64,000 nucleotides of DNA from contig NZ_JPWA01000006.1 in the NCBI RefSeq assembly GCF_003326475.1, positions 1-64,000 of the forward strand, read 5' to 3'. This document shows, piece after piece, positions 25,840-34,786 of this stretch. Source of the stretch: Thalassospira xianhensis MCCC 1A02616. Its GTDB lineage: Bacteria > Pseudomonadota > Alphaproteobacteria > Rhodospirillales > Thalassospiraceae. Position 1 is the stretch's first letter. Each line of letters starts with the position of its first letter. The position numbers were made by a program, and so were the translations under genes. The notes below the pieces were generated by a model. That model saw only the letters and a list, made by a program, of their open reading frames with translations, was not told where the DNA came from and searched no databases.

Positions 25840-25870
25840 AACGGCCCGCAAGATTGCCTGCGGGCCGTTT
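25840..25870. terminator. Terminator after znuA-zevAB
   Basis: AACGGCCCGCA and TGCGGGCCGTT form an 11-bp perfect stem, followed by TTGATTT. It lies between convergent genes and can serve both strands. Confidence 0.87.
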
Positions 25871-25890
25871 GATTTAAAGGACCAACCCGA

Positions 25891-26325
25891 TTATTCGGCG
25901 GTCACGACTTTCATCACCAGTTTGCCATCCGGCTTGATCGGGCCGTCTTCCTTGGCACCCAGCGTGTATTCGAAATAGCCGGTTTTCATACCGCCCTGTT
26001 CGGAATGGATCATCAGCATCAGCATTTCACCGGATTTGACCGGTTCCTGCAGGATGGCGGTAACATCCATGTTCTCACCCTTTTTCAGCGGCGCATAACC
26101 GACAACCGGGCCCGGCTTCATCGCGGAATCGGTGCGATGCACCACCAGCCAGCCATTTTCGTCGGCCATGATTTTTGATGCACTGACGGTTCCGCCCGAA
26201 ACATCCTGATCCATCGCATCGACCATCGGCCCCATGGCATTGGCAGCCGTCGGAATGGCGGCAGTCAGGGCACCGGCCATCAGCGCCCCGCCGAGAATAC
26301 CGAACATCTTTTTGGTCACCAGCAT
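25891..26325 (-). CDS. Secreted protein, DUF7282-like
   Basis: A 144-residue exported protein. Signal peptide: MLVTKKMFGILGGALMAGAL...ANA. The mature part has the pattern VSASKIMADENGWLVVHRTD, VVGYAPLKKGEN and TGYFEYTLGAKEDGPIK, resembling the DUF7282 beta-sandwich domain found in secreted and surface proteins; function unknown. It lies 133 bp downstream of an anti-sigma/ECF sigma pair on the same strand, so it is a candidate member of that regulon. A GGAG sequence precedes the ATG. Confidence 0.75.
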   Translation of the reverse strand: MLVTKKMFGILGGALMAGALTAAIPTAANAMGPMVDAMDQDVSGGTVSASKIMADENGWLVVHRTDSAMKPGPVVGYAPLKKGENMDVTAILQEPVKSGEMLMLMIHSEQGGMKTGYFEYTLGAKEDGPIKPDGKLVMKVVTAE

Positions 26326-26458
26326 TTGAAGTCTCCTTGTCTGTTGAACCGGGACGGGCTGTTTGTCTGCCGTCCGCTCGTGTCGCGCTTTGTTGCGCGC
26401 ATCGAAGCTACGCGGGCCAGACCGGCCGGGTTTCAGATCGGGAAACTTTTTTTTGAAA

Positions 26459-27175
26459 TCAGTGTTTGACCGGGATCAGGCGGCCATGAATGGCAGGCCC
26501 CGTCGGACGCCCGGTTGGCGATCCGCCTTCGGGTTCCAGACTGATGCCAAAAGTCGCATTGCGCAGCAGGGCCGGATCAAATTCCCCCAGCGACCGTGTT
26601 GTCGGCACGGATGCGTTTTCAAGCAGCCCCAGCGATTTTGGTGCCGGGCCCAATTGATCGGATGCGATCCATAGCTGATAGGTCTTGCCTTCGGGAAGGG
26701 TCGCGGATACCGGGCGGATGATCACGGCACGGGTATCAAGATCGATACTCATGACAAAGGCGGGCTGGGTATCGTCACGGTGGAAGACGGCGACAAATTG
26801 CCGGTCCTGAACCGGGCTGGCAAAATCCGATACCAGAACCGCCACCATCAGGCTTGCCGCCAGTGCACCGGTGGCAAATGTCCCGATCCGCCAGCGGGCA
26901 AGCTTGCGTTTCAGCAGATCGATTTCGACAATATTATCCGCCTGCGCGCGTGCGCCTTCAATACGGGCGCGAATGGCCGGGAACAGGTCGCGCGACGGCA
27001 TTTCATCGCGGTAATGCCCGTTTAATGGCGACAGGCGTTTTTCCCAATCAGCAATCGCGGCATTCAGATCATCCTCGTGCGACCGGCGTTCATCGACAAT
27101 GCGGCGCATGTCGGGATCAAGTGTTCCCAACACATATTCCGCGGCCAGCATGTCGATATCTTCCCGGTCGGTCAT
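26459..27175 (-). CDS. Anti-sigma factor, RskA-like
   Basis: A 238-residue single-pass membrane protein. The cytoplasmic N-terminus (about 1-85; MLAAEYVLGTLDPDMRRIVDERR) is the anti-sigma domain, one helix follows near residues 98-116 (GTFATGALAASLMVAVLV), and the periplasmic part matches the RskA C-terminal domain (AVIIRPVSATLPEGKTYQLWIA). The ATG overlaps the sigma-factor stop codon as ATGA. It should hold the co-encoded ECF sigma inactive until an envelope signal triggers release. It lacks an obvious HxxxCxxC zinc motif. Confidence 0.88.
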   Translation of the reverse strand: MTDREDIDMLAAEYVLGTLDPDMRRIVDERRSHEDDLNAAIADWEKRLSPLNGHYRDEMPSRDLFPAIRARIEGARAQADNIVEIDLLKRKLARWRIGTFATGALAASLMVAVLVSDFASPVQDRQFVAVFHRDDTQPAFVMSIDLDTRAVIIRPVSATLPEGKTYQLWIASDQLGPAPKSLGLLENASVPTTRSLGEFDPALLRNATFGISLEPEGGSPTGRPTGPAIHGRLIPVKH

Positions 27176-27726
27176 GATCCGAGGCATTCCTTCAATTGTT
27201 TCAGGCTACGATGCAGCCATGTCTTGATCGTGCCGACCGGCTGGGCAAACCGTTCTGCCAGTTCGGCACGCGAAAATCCGTCCAGATAGGCCAGCCTGAC
27301 CATTGTGCGGCGATCATCATCAAGCCCGCCAAGGCAGATTTCAAGCTGGCGCAGGTCATCATTGCGTTCGGCCTCATCGGCAACCGACAGATCATCGTGA
27401 TCGGCCAGTTGATCGATATCGAAGTCATCAACCACCGCGTCATGACGTTTGTCACAGCGCAGCGCGTCAATCGCCCGGTTACGCGCAATCGTTGCCATCC
27501 AGGTGATGATCGACGCACGGCCCGGTTCGAAATCACCGGCACGTTCCCAGACCCGCACATAGATTTCCTGCAGGATATCTTCGCTTTGGGCCCTGTTTTT
27601 CAAGATACGCAGGACAATGCCGAAAAGTTTCGCCGATGTCGCATGATAAAGATGCCCGAAGGCGTCCATATCGCCGTCGGCCGCACGTGCAAGAAACTGT
27701 TCCAGATCCCGGGTTGATGTCCCCAT
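27172..27726 (-). CDS. ECF RNA polymerase sigma factor
   Basis: A 184-residue ECF sigma factor. Region 2 is seen in FGHLYHATSAKLFGIVLRIL and AQSEDILQEIYVRVWERAGDF; region 4 in DDDRRTMVRLAYLDGFSRAELAERFAQPVGTIKTWLHRSL. The ATG at 27726 is preferred to an upstream TTG at 27738. It is cotranscribed with an RskA-like anti-sigma factor. The regulon is unknown; the secreted protein downstream is the nearest candidate. Confidence 0.92.
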   Translation of the reverse strand: MGTSTRDLEQFLARAADGDMDAFGHLYHATSAKLFGIVLRILKNRAQSEDILQEIYVRVWERAGDFEPGRASIITWMATIARNRAIDALRCDKRHDAVVDDFDIDQLADHDDLSVADEAERNDDLRQLEICLGGLDDDRRTMVRLAYLDGFSRAELAERFAQPVGTIKTWLHRSLKQLKECLGS

Positions 27727-27865
27727 GCCATCCGCCAATTATCGCCCGCCGCGATCCTGCGACGTGCCAATGTACCATTTCCGGGATGATTGATCCCGAG
27801 CCATTCATTGATACGTGCAGATTGGCAAGGTTGATCAGTTATCCGATCAGAAAAACCTTTACCCA

Positions 27866-28735
27866 TCAGCATTTATACCGGTCTGGAATGGCTTCGGTTG
27901 CCTTGATCAGGGCATCCATCACCATCCGCACCGCGGGCGAGCGGCGAATATCGGGATGCACGACCAGCCAGACCGGCTTGCGGAGTTCATTGGTCACATC
28001 ATCGGTGACAAGTTCCAGCCTGTCATCCTCGTCCGCCAGATAACGTGGCAGAAGGCCAAGCCCGTATCCCGCGGCAACAAAGGCCAGCACGGTATGGGTA
28101 TCGTCCGATCTGACCCGCATCGGCAATTTGCGGTTAAGCTGTTCCCATACCCAACCCTGCTTGTAATCCCCAAAGGTGTTGCGTCCGTCGGCACAAAATT
28201 CCCAATCCTTTTCCGGCACAGTGGCGGTATAGCCCCGCATGGCGTAAACCGCATGGCGCAAGTTGGTCAGCTTGCGTGCAATCAGCCCGCTTTGATCCGG
28301 AGTTGCCATGCGTACCGCCACGTCGGCCTCCCGCCGTGCCAGATTGGCAATTACGCTGGAGCCAAGGATTTCATATTCCAGATGACGCTGATCTTTCAGA
28401 AGTTCGGCAAGGCGCGGCGCAAACAATATCCTCCCTGCCAGCGGCGGAACCGCGATACGCACTACACCATGCGCGGTTTCATCACCACGCGCCTGACGCT
28501 CGAAGGCAAGGACGTCTTCCTCGATCTTTGTAGCAACCGGCACAAGATTTTCACCGGCATCGGTCAATGACCATCCCGTTCCAAGCCGGTCAAACAGCCG
28601 CGCCCCGACATCCTGTTCAAGGGCGTCGATCCGCCTTGCGACCGTGGTGTGATCCTTGCCGAGTTTTCGGGCGGCACCGGAAAGCGTGCCTTCACCTGCC
28701 AACACGACAAAATATCGCAGATCGTTCCAGTTCAT
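27866..28735 (-). CDS. LysR family regulator (copy 1)
   Basis: A 289-residue LysR-type regulator. The N-terminal HTH (residues 3-60: MNWNDLRYFVVLAGEGTLSG, RKLGKDHTTVARRIDALE) and co-inducer domain (VRIAVPPLAGRILFAPRLAEL onward) are complete. The start at 28735 follows GGGATGGGG. It is divergent from a DUF1127 gene across 125 bp, and a very similar LysR/DUF1127 pair lies immediately to the right, so the module is duplicated. The inducer is unknown. Candidate T-N11-A dyad: TTGCGCAAATTTGCACAA at about 28757-28774. Confidence 0.92.
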   Translation of the reverse strand: MNWNDLRYFVVLAGEGTLSGAARKLGKDHTTVARRIDALEQDVGARLFDRLGTGWSLTDAGENLVPVATKIEEDVLAFERQARGDETAHGVVRIAVPPLAGRILFAPRLAELLKDQRHLEYEILGSSVIANLARREADVAVRMATPDQSGLIARKLTNLRHAVYAMRGYTATVPEKDWEFCADGRNTFGDYKQGWVWEQLNRKLPMRVRSDDTHTVLAFVAAGYGLGLLPRYLADEDDRLELVTDDVTNELRKPVWLVVHPDIRRSPAVRMVMDALIKATEAIPDRYKC

Positions 28736-28860
28736 GATGCCCCATCCCGGATTGCGCAAATTTGCACAATCATAGCGCATTTTATCGGAATTACATGAGA
28801 TTTATGCGCATGTCATGATCAGGCCATATCAAACGAGCCCCCGAACAAGGAGATTTCGAC

Positions 28861-29082
28861 ATGGCCGTCTCCCATCATATCGAATGCGATGCCAATGCCC
28901 GGCTGAACCGCCCCTCGCGCCCCACCGTCTCGCAAATTGCGACGACTGCGATTGATGTCCTGCTGGCCGCGTACAAACGCCATCAAAGCCGCGTGGCACT
29001 GAACCGGCTGTCGGATCATCAACTGTGCGATATCGGACTGGAACGCAGTGAAAGCGGGTATGTATCCCGCGACAATTATTAA
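28861..29082 (+). CDS. DUF1127 small protein (copy 1)
   Basis: A 73-residue protein whose C-terminal half is a DUF1127 domain: YKRHQSRVALNRLSDHQLCDIGLERS. DUF1127 proteins are small, Arg-rich and often stress-induced in alphaproteobacteria; some bind RNA and affect phosphate and carbon metabolism. AAGGAGA precedes the ATG. It is divergent from a LysR gene, its likely regulator, and ends at a strong terminator. Confidence 0.87.
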   Translation: MAVSHHIECDANARLNRPSRPTVSQIATTAIDVLLAAYKRHQSRVALNRLSDHQLCDIGLERSESGYVSRDNY

Positions 29083-29166
29083 AAGATTCAAGGCGGTGCC
29101 TGATCAGGGTTCCTGACCCTTTCATTCTGGCAATCGACACGCTTTGATATGCCTCCCTCAGGCAGC

Positions 29167-29208
29167 AAAAGAGATCCCGCGCAGATACACAGCACGGGGT
29201 CTCTTTTT
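29167..29208. terminator. Terminator between DUF1127 copy 1 and LysR copy 2
   Basis: AAAAGAGATCCCG and CGGGGTCTCTTTT form a 13-bp stem with one T-G pair, followed by a T run. It sits between convergent genes. Confidence 0.88.
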
Positions 29209-29213
29209 GTTTT

Positions 29214-30083
29214 TCACACCTGAAATTCTGCCGAAATGCTGTCGGCAGCCTTGATCAGCGCATCCATGACAAGTCGTACACCGGGGGACCGGCGCATATC
29301 GGGATGCACAACCAGCCATGCGGTTTCGCGGCTTTCGCCCGTCGTATCGGCCCGGATCAGTTCAAGCCGTTCGTCCCCGTCCGCCAGATAGCGCGGCAAC
29401 ACCCCCACCCCATGCCCGGCGGCGATGAACTGACGCACGGATTCGGTATCGTCCGCCCGGAAACGGCAGGGCAGTTCACGCCCCATAATATTGCGCACCC
29501 ATTCCTTTTTGGCCGCCCCATAGGATGTATCCTCGTAGCCGCAAAATTCCCAATCCTGTTCGGGCACGCGTGCGCTATATCCCCGTGCGGCATAAAGGCC
29601 AACGCCAAGTTCAACCAGCTTGCGGGTGATCAGGCCGGGTTCGCGCGGGGTGACCATACGCACTGCCAGATCGGCCTCGCGCCGGGCCAGGTTGACGACG
29701 TTGGACGCACCGATAATTTCAAATTCCAGCCCCTTGTGTGCCGTCAGCAATTGCGCCAGACGCGGGGCAAACAAAACCCGCCCAGCAACCGGGGGAACCG
29801 ATATGCGCACCACACCGTGGGCGGCTTCGTCCCCTTTGGCCTGCCGTTCAAAGCCGAGCGCCTCGGCCTCGACCCGTTCGGCCACCGGGACAAGGTTCTG
29901 CCCGGCGATGGTCAATTGCCAGCCGCGTGGCAGACGGTCAAACAGCTTGGTTCCCACGGCATCTTCAAGGGCCTCGATCCGCCGCGCCACGGTGGTGTGT
30001 TCCTTGCGCAACCGCCGGGCAGCCCCTGAAAGGCTGCCTTCCTCGGCAAGGATCAGGAAATAACGCAGGTCGTTCCAATTCAT
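29214..30083 (-). CDS. LysR family regulator (copy 2)
   Basis: A 289-residue LysR regulator clearly paralogous to the one at 27866-28735: same length, same N-terminus (MNWNDLRYF), HTH (RRLRKEHTTVARRIEALE) and sensor-domain landmarks (ARGYSARVPEQDWEFCGYEDT versus the equivalent MRGYTATVPEKDWEFCADGRN). It is divergent from the second DUF1127 gene across 150 bp. The two regulators may cross-recognise each other's promoters. Confidence 0.92.
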   Translation of the reverse strand: MNWNDLRYFLILAEEGSLSGAARRLRKEHTTVARRIEALEDAVGTKLFDRLPRGWQLTIAGQNLVPVAERVEAEALGFERQAKGDEAAHGVVRISVPPVAGRVLFAPRLAQLLTAHKGLEFEIIGASNVVNLARREADLAVRMVTPREPGLITRKLVELGVGLYAARGYSARVPEQDWEFCGYEDTSYGAAKKEWVRNIMGRELPCRFRADDTESVRQFIAAGHGVGVLPRYLADGDERLELIRADTTGESRETAWLVVHPDMRRSPGVRLVMDALIKAADSISAEFQV

Positions 30084-30233
30084 GTGCTTGACCAGTTCAT
30101 ATGACCAGAGATCATCAGTTCCGTTTATTTTTGCACATTAAATCTGCGAAACAACCAAATTCCCGTTTTATTTTGCATATGAGAGGATCAGGGCATCGAC
30201 AGAATACGGCCTTTTGGAAATCAGGAGGATACC

Positions 30234-30467
30234 ATGACCTATCGGCCCCCGACCAAAGCACAGGACTTTGACATCCGCACCGACCCGATCGCCAACCGCG
30301 TGCCGTTTGGCCGTCTGATCAACAAGATCACCAACTATTCGGCCGAAGCCCGCAAACGCAAAAACGAACGCGAAGTGATGGCACATCTGAGCGACGATCA
30401 GCTTCGCGATGTCGGGCTGCAACGCACATTTGATGGCAACCAGTGGCGCGTTACACGCATTGTCTGA
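30234..30467 (+). CDS. DUF1127 small protein (copy 2)
   Basis: A 77-residue DUF1127 protein (ARKRKNEREVMAHLSDDQLRDVGLQRT). AGGAGG lies 6 bp before the ATG. The N-terminal half (RTDPIANRVPFGRLINKIT) differs from copy 1, so only the arginine-rich C-terminal domain is shared. It is divergent from LysR copy 2 and terminates at 30492-30521. Confidence 0.87.
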   Translation: MTYRPPTKAQDFDIRTDPIANRVPFGRLINKITNYSAEARKRKNEREVMAHLSDDQLRDVGLQRTFDGNQWRVTRIV

Positions 30468-30491
30468 TTAACATCCCCCGCCCCACCAATG

Positions 30492-30521
30492 AAAAAGGAG
30501 CCCGTTACGGGCTCCTTTTTT
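30492..30521. terminator. Bidirectional terminator
   Basis: AAAAAGGAGCCCG and CGGGCTCCTTTTT form a 13-bp perfect stem around TTA, with a T run on each strand. It ends both DUF1127 copy 2 and the long minus-strand sugar operon finishing with eda. Confidence 0.92.
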
Positions 30522-30542
30522 ACAGTCGTCTATCAGGGTCGA

Positions 30543-31184
30543 TCAGCCACGCAGTTCGGCAACCTTGTCGGTCGCTTCCTGTGCGAGGCGGGTGATGGTT
30601 GCCCAGTCACCGGCCTTGACCGCGTCCTTGGGGGCAACCCACGAACCACCGACGGTGATGATGTTTGGCAGAGCCAGATAATCACCAAGATTTGCCAGAG
30701 ACACACCACCCGTCGGGCAGAATTTGACCTGCGGCAGTGGCCCGGACAGGGCTTTGAGCATCGAAACACCACCCTGCTGTTCGGCGGGGAAGAATTTCAG
30801 CATGTCATAGCCATGATCGATCAGGTTCATGATTTCCGAAGGCGTGCCAGCACCGGGGAGCAACGGAACGCCGGTATCTTTGGCGGCCTTCAGAAGACCG
30901 TCGGTGTGGCCGGGAGAAACGGCAAAGGCACAACCGATTTCGGCCATGCGTTCCATCTGTTTGGCATTGATCACGGTCCCGGCACCGGTAATCGCATCTG
31001 GTACTTCGGCGATGATGCGTTGGATGCTTTCTTCGGCCGCGGCACTGCGCAGCGTGATTTCAAGCACCGGCAAACCACCGGCAACCAGCGCCTTTGCAAG
31101 CGGAACGGCATCATTGACGTCTTCGATCACCAGAACCGGCACGACCGGTGCCTTGGACAGAATTTCGCGTGACGAAAGGCTCAT
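30543..31184 (-). CDS. eda: KDPG/KHG aldolase
   Basis: A 213-residue class I aldolase that splits 2-keto-3-deoxy-6-phosphogluconate into pyruvate and glyceraldehyde-3-phosphate, the last Entner-Doudoroff step. Visible motifs: [16 protein letters not shown] with the catalytic Glu, [10 protein letters not shown], and [11 protein letters not shown] with the Schiff-base Lys (KFFPAE). GGAGG precedes the ATG. It is the last gene of the zwf-pgl-edd-glk-eda run. Confidence 0.95.
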   Translation of the reverse strand: MSLSSREILSKAPVVPVLVIEDVNDAVPLAKALVAGGLPVLEITLRSAAAEESIQRIIAEVPDAITGAGTVINAKQMERMAEIGCAFAVSPGHTDGLLKAAKDTGVPLLPGAGTPSEIMNLIDHGYDMLKFFPAEQQGGVSMLKALSGPLPQVKFCPTGGVSLANLGDYLALPNIITVGGSWVAPKDAVKAGDWATITRLAQEATDKVAELRG

Positions 31185-31205
31185 AAGGTATCCTCCAGTT
31201 TTCGG

Positions 31206-32144
31206 TCAGGCCGTCAAAATCTTGGCGCAACCGAGCAGGGCCGGGTATTTCGCCGTCATCAGGCGCACCGGCACATCATTCATTAAATCATGGAAACGGC
31301 CCTTGGCGATCATGCGATCCTTAAGGCCGCTTTGTTTCATAAAGTCGGCAATGCGCGGACCAATACCGCCACCGATAAATACGCCGTCAAATGCGCCAAG
31401 CGTCAGGACCAGATCACCGGCCACCCCGCCCATGAACAGACAGAACCGATCCAGAACCTTAAGGCAAAGCGGATCATTTTTCTGCATGGCATTTTCAACG
31501 ATTTCAGCGGCACTGAGCGGTGTCACGTCGATCCCGTCAATGGCAGCAAGCGCACGATAAAGGTTTTCAAGCCCCATCCCCGACAGGATGCGTTCGGCCG
31601 ACACACGGCCCAGCTCAGCCGTCAGGAATTTGACGATTTCATAATCGAGATCATCAACGGCGGGCAGTGACACATGGCCGCCTTCGCCCTGGATCGGAAT
31701 CCAGTGATCGTCATGGCGCAGAAGCCCCGAAACGCCAAGCCCGGTCCCAGCCCCGATCACCGCCAATGGCAATCCCGGGCGCCCCGGACCATCAAACAGC
31801 GTGATCAGGTCTTCGTCGCCAAGATAAGGCACGGACATCGCAAGACCGGTAAAATCATTGACCACTACCAGACGATCAAGACCAAATTCGGCCTTGAGCG
31901 CGTCCTTGGAAAACACCCACGGGTTATTGGTGAATTTGATGATGTCTGCGGATGCCGGGCAGGCCACGGCAACCGCAAATTCATTCAGATCTGCGCAATC
32001 GGTTTTCACCATGAAATCCCGCATGGCATCGCCGATGGTCGCATAATCGCGGACCGGCAATGTCATCGGTGATTGCGGATTTCCATTTTCGTCAATCCAG
32101 GCAAAGCGGGCGTTGGTACCGCCGATATCACCAACCAGCCGCAT
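31206..32144 (-). CDS. glk: Glucokinase
   Basis: A 312-residue bacterial glucokinase of the ROK-independent Glk family. The N-terminal phosphate-binding motif GDIGGTNARFAWI, the glucose-binding VVNDFTGLAMSVPYL (catalytic Asp in NDF), GAGTGLGVSGLL and the GEGGHVSLP loop are all present. It phosphorylates glucose released in the cytoplasm by AglA. The start shares one base with the edd stop codon (TAATG), so the two are coupled. Confidence 0.95.
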   Translation of the reverse strand: MRLVGDIGGTNARFAWIDENGNPQSPMTLPVRDYATIGDAMRDFMVKTDCADLNEFAVAVACPASADIIKFTNNPWVFSKDALKAEFGLDRLVVVNDFTGLAMSVPYLGDEDLITLFDGPGRPGLPLAVIGAGTGLGVSGLLRHDDHWIPIQGEGGHVSLPAVDDLDYEIVKFLTAELGRVSAERILSGMGLENLYRALAAIDGIDVTPLSAAEIVENAMQKNDPLCLKVLDRFCLFMGGVAGDLVLTLGAFDGVFIGGGIGPRIADFMKQSGLKDRMIAKGRFHDLMNDVPVRLMTAKYPALLGCAKILTA

Positions 32145-33982
32145 TATGCTACCTCGACCTCGGCTGCCCCCGGAAGCACCGCACTGGCACCCAGTTCGGC
32201 CAGTCCGACATGTTCGCGGAAGACACCGAACAATTCACGACCGAAACCGGTCTGATGTTCGGCCTTGTTATCAAAGGTTGCGAATTCACGCTTGGCCAGT
32301 TCGGCCTCGGTCACATTCAGGATCAGTTCGCCGGTTTCGGCATCAAGACGCACGATATCGCCGTCTTTCACCTTGGCAATCGGCCCATTCATCATGGCTT
32401 CGGGGGTGACATGGATTGCCGCCGGGACCTTGCCCGATGCGCCCGACATGCGGCCATCGGTGACAAGGGCGACCTTGTAACCAAGGTCCTGCAACACGCC
32501 AAGCGGCGGCGTCAGTTTGTGAAGTTCCGGCATGCCATTGGCCTTGGCCCCCTGGAAACGGACAACGCAGACAACGTCGCGATGCAGTTTGCCGTCCTTG
32601 AACGCCTGCATCATTTCTTCCTGCGAGGTAAAGACCGCAGCCGGGGCTTCGATCACGCGGTTTTCAGGCTTCACAGCCGATACCTTGATCACCGAACGGC
32701 CAAGGTTCCCCGCCAGCATGCGAAGGCCGCCATCGGCACTGAACGCCTTTTCGGCCGGACGCAGGATTTCCTCGTCATGGCTGGTGGCCGGGGCATCACG
32801 CCACGACAATTTGCCATTATCCAGATACGGCTCGGTGCCATAGGCCGCCATGCCGCCGGTATGGATGGTCTGAAGATCGGGATGCAGAAGACCGTTTTTC
32901 AAAAGGTCGCTGATCACAAAGCCCATGCCGCCCGCGGCGTGGAAATGGTTCACATCGGCCTGCCCGTTCGGATAAACGCGGCACAGAAGCGGGATCAGAC
33001 GCGACAATTCATCGAAATCTTCCCAGCGAAGTTCGATACCCGCCGCACGTGCCATCGCGGGAAGATGCAGGGTATGGTTGGTCGACCCACCGGTCGCAAG
33101 CAGACCGATAATGCCGTTCACGAATGCCTTTTCATCGAGAATTTTGCCAACCGGACGGTAATCATTGCCAAGTTTGGTGATCTGAAGCGCACGACGGGCG
33201 GCTTCTTCGGTCAGGGCATCACGCAGATCGGTGTTTGGGTTAACAAACGCCGCACCGGGCAAATGCAGGCCCATGATTTCCATCAGCATCTGGTTGGAGT
33301 TCGCCGTACCATAGAAGGTACAGGTCCCCGGGCTGTGATAGGACGCGGTTTCCGCTTCGAGCAGTTCCTTGCGACCGACCTTGCCCTGCGCGTAAAGCTG
33401 CCGGATGCGGGCCTTTTCATTGTTGGGCAAACCGGACGGCATCGGACCGGCCGGGACAAACACCGCCGGGATATGACCATAGGCAAGTGCGCCCATCACC
33501 AGACCCGGTACGATTTTATCGCAGACACCGAGATAAAGCGCCGCATCAAACACATCATGCGACAGCGATACCGCCGTCGACATCGCAATCACATCCCGCG
33601 AAAACAGGGACAGTTCCATCCCCGGGCGGCCCTGTGTCACGCCATCGCACATGGCAGGCACGCCACCGGCAACCTGTGCGGTTGCGCCGGCTTCGAACAC
33701 GGCCTTTTTGATGCGGTCGGGATAAACGCCCAGTGGCTGATGGGCGGACAGCATATCGTTATAGGATGTCACGATGCCCAGATTGGCACCTTCGTCACCA
33801 TTGATGCGTTCCTTGTCCGCCGCACTGCAGCCAGCAGACGCATGGGCGAGGTTGCCGCATGACAGGGATGAGCGATGCGGACGGTCGGACGCGGCGGCTT
33901 CGATGCGTTCCAGATAGGCCTCGCGGGTGGGCTTGGAACGTTCGACGATGCGTTTGGTAATCTGTTCTAATTCACGTTTCAT
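32144..33982 (-). CDS. edd: Phosphogluconate dehydratase
   Basis: A 612-residue IlvD/Edd-family dehydratase converting 6-phosphogluconate to KDPG. The start at 33982 gives the family N-terminus [20 protein letters not shown]; an open frame extends further but overlaps pgl. Cysteines expected to hold the iron-sulfur cluster are visible in [31 protein letters not shown] and [15 protein letters not shown]; the C-terminal swivelling domain has [20 protein letters not shown]. It begins 5 bp after pgl. Confidence 0.95.
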   Translation of the reverse strand: MKRELEQITKRIVERSKPTREAYLERIEAAASDRPHRSSLSCGNLAHASAGCSAADKERINGDEGANLGIVTSYNDMLSAHQPLGVYPDRIKKAVFEAGATAQVAGGVPAMCDGVTQGRPGMELSLFSRDVIAMSTAVSLSHDVFDAALYLGVCDKIVPGLVMGALAYGHIPAVFVPAGPMPSGLPNNEKARIRQLYAQGKVGRKELLEAETASYHSPGTCTFYGTANSNQMLMEIMGLHLPGAAFVNPNTDLRDALTEEAARRALQITKLGNDYRPVGKILDEKAFVNGIIGLLATGGSTNHTLHLPAMARAAGIELRWEDFDELSRLIPLLCRVYPNGQADVNHFHAAGGMGFVISDLLKNGLLHPDLQTIHTGGMAAYGTEPYLDNGKLSWRDAPATSHDEEILRPAEKAFSADGGLRMLAGNLGRSVIKVSAVKPENRVIEAPAAVFTSQEEMMQAFKDGKLHRDVVCVVRFQGAKANGMPELHKLTPPLGVLQDLGYKVALVTDGRMSGASGKVPAAIHVTPEAMMNGPIAKVKDGDIVRLDAETGELILNVTEAELAKREFATFDNKAEHQTGFGRELFGVFREHVGLAELGASAVLPGAAEVEVA

Positions 33983-33987
33983 GGGGT

Positions 33988-34707
33988 TCAGCCTTTCGGG
34001 TTCTCGGCGCTCCACCACAGATCGACGGGGATGTCAGTCTGCTGCAAGATTGCGCGAACCGGCATTTCTTCGATCTCGGTGCCGTTTTTCGCGGTTTCAA
34101 AGGTCGACCATTTGGATTGTCCGGTAATATGGATGCCAATATACCGGGCATTAAGGATGGCGGGCAAAGTCATGCTGATGCGCGGGACCGGGGATACGGT
34201 CGGGCGCGCGGCGGCAACCAGTTCGCCATGGGCGGGATAAAGTCCCTTTTGCAGGGCATCGGGCGCGGATGACGGGAACAGGGATGCCGTATGGCCATCA
34301 TCACCCATGCCCAGATACACGATATCAAGCGGCCAGCTCAGATCGGTGCGAAGGCGGCTTGAAACCGTTGAAATTGCGTCTTCGGGATTGGCGTCACCGG
34401 TTTTCAGTGACACAAAACGCGCATGCTGGGCTTCATTGATCAGGAAATGATCGCGAACCAGCTTTTCGTTTGACTGATCGTCATCCAGCCCCACCCAGCG
34501 ATCATCGCCAAGGGTGACGGTGACTTTCGACCAATCCAGTTTGACGGCCGAGAGTTTTTCAAAGAGCGGTTTGGGAAAACGTCCACCGGCCACCGCCATG
34601 CTGGCATGGCCGCGGGTGGCAATGGCGAATTCAAGGCGTTCCACGGTTTCCTTGACCATGGCCGCAAGCATGTCATCGCCGCTTTGGAAAATGCGTTCGT
34701 TTGTCAT
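33988..34707 (-). CDS. pgl: 6-phosphogluconolactonase
   Basis: A 239-residue lactonase of the Pgl/NagB fold. Signatures are [36 protein letters not shown] and [15 protein letters not shown]. The ATG at 34707 gives the standard distance to the AGGR loop and follows GGACGAAG; an alternative ATG at 34782, 4 nt after the zwf stop, would add 25 non-conserved residues. It hydrolyses the lactone made by Zwf. Confidence 0.93.
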   Translation of the reverse strand: MTNERIFQSGDDMLAAMVKETVERLEFAIATRGHASMAVAGGRFPKPLFEKLSAVKLDWSKVTVTLGDDRWVGLDDDQSNEKLVRDHFLINEAQHARFVSLKTGDANPEDAISTVSSRLRTDLSWPLDIVYLGMGDDGHTASLFPSSAPDALQKGLYPAHGELVAAARPTVSPVPRISMTLPAILNARYIGIHITGQSKWSTFETAKNGTEIEEMPVRAILQQTDIPVDLWWSAENPKG

Positions 34708-34786
34708 GTCTTCGTCCAGAAAATTGGGAACCGGTTCATCGTCACGCAAGGCCGCCCCACCAAAAGGCAAGGCGACCCGCATGTCA

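Noticed and set aside
26326..26458. A candidate ECF promoter (GAAACC...CGTA) upstream of the DUF7282-like gene
   Set aside because: The same spacing is not found upstream of the sigma-factor gene, so there is no supporting pair.
32060..33862. A 600-codon plus-strand open frame
   Set aside because: It is antisense to edd, which has complete family motifs; the peptide is rich in His, Arg and Gln as expected of a reverse-frame shadow.
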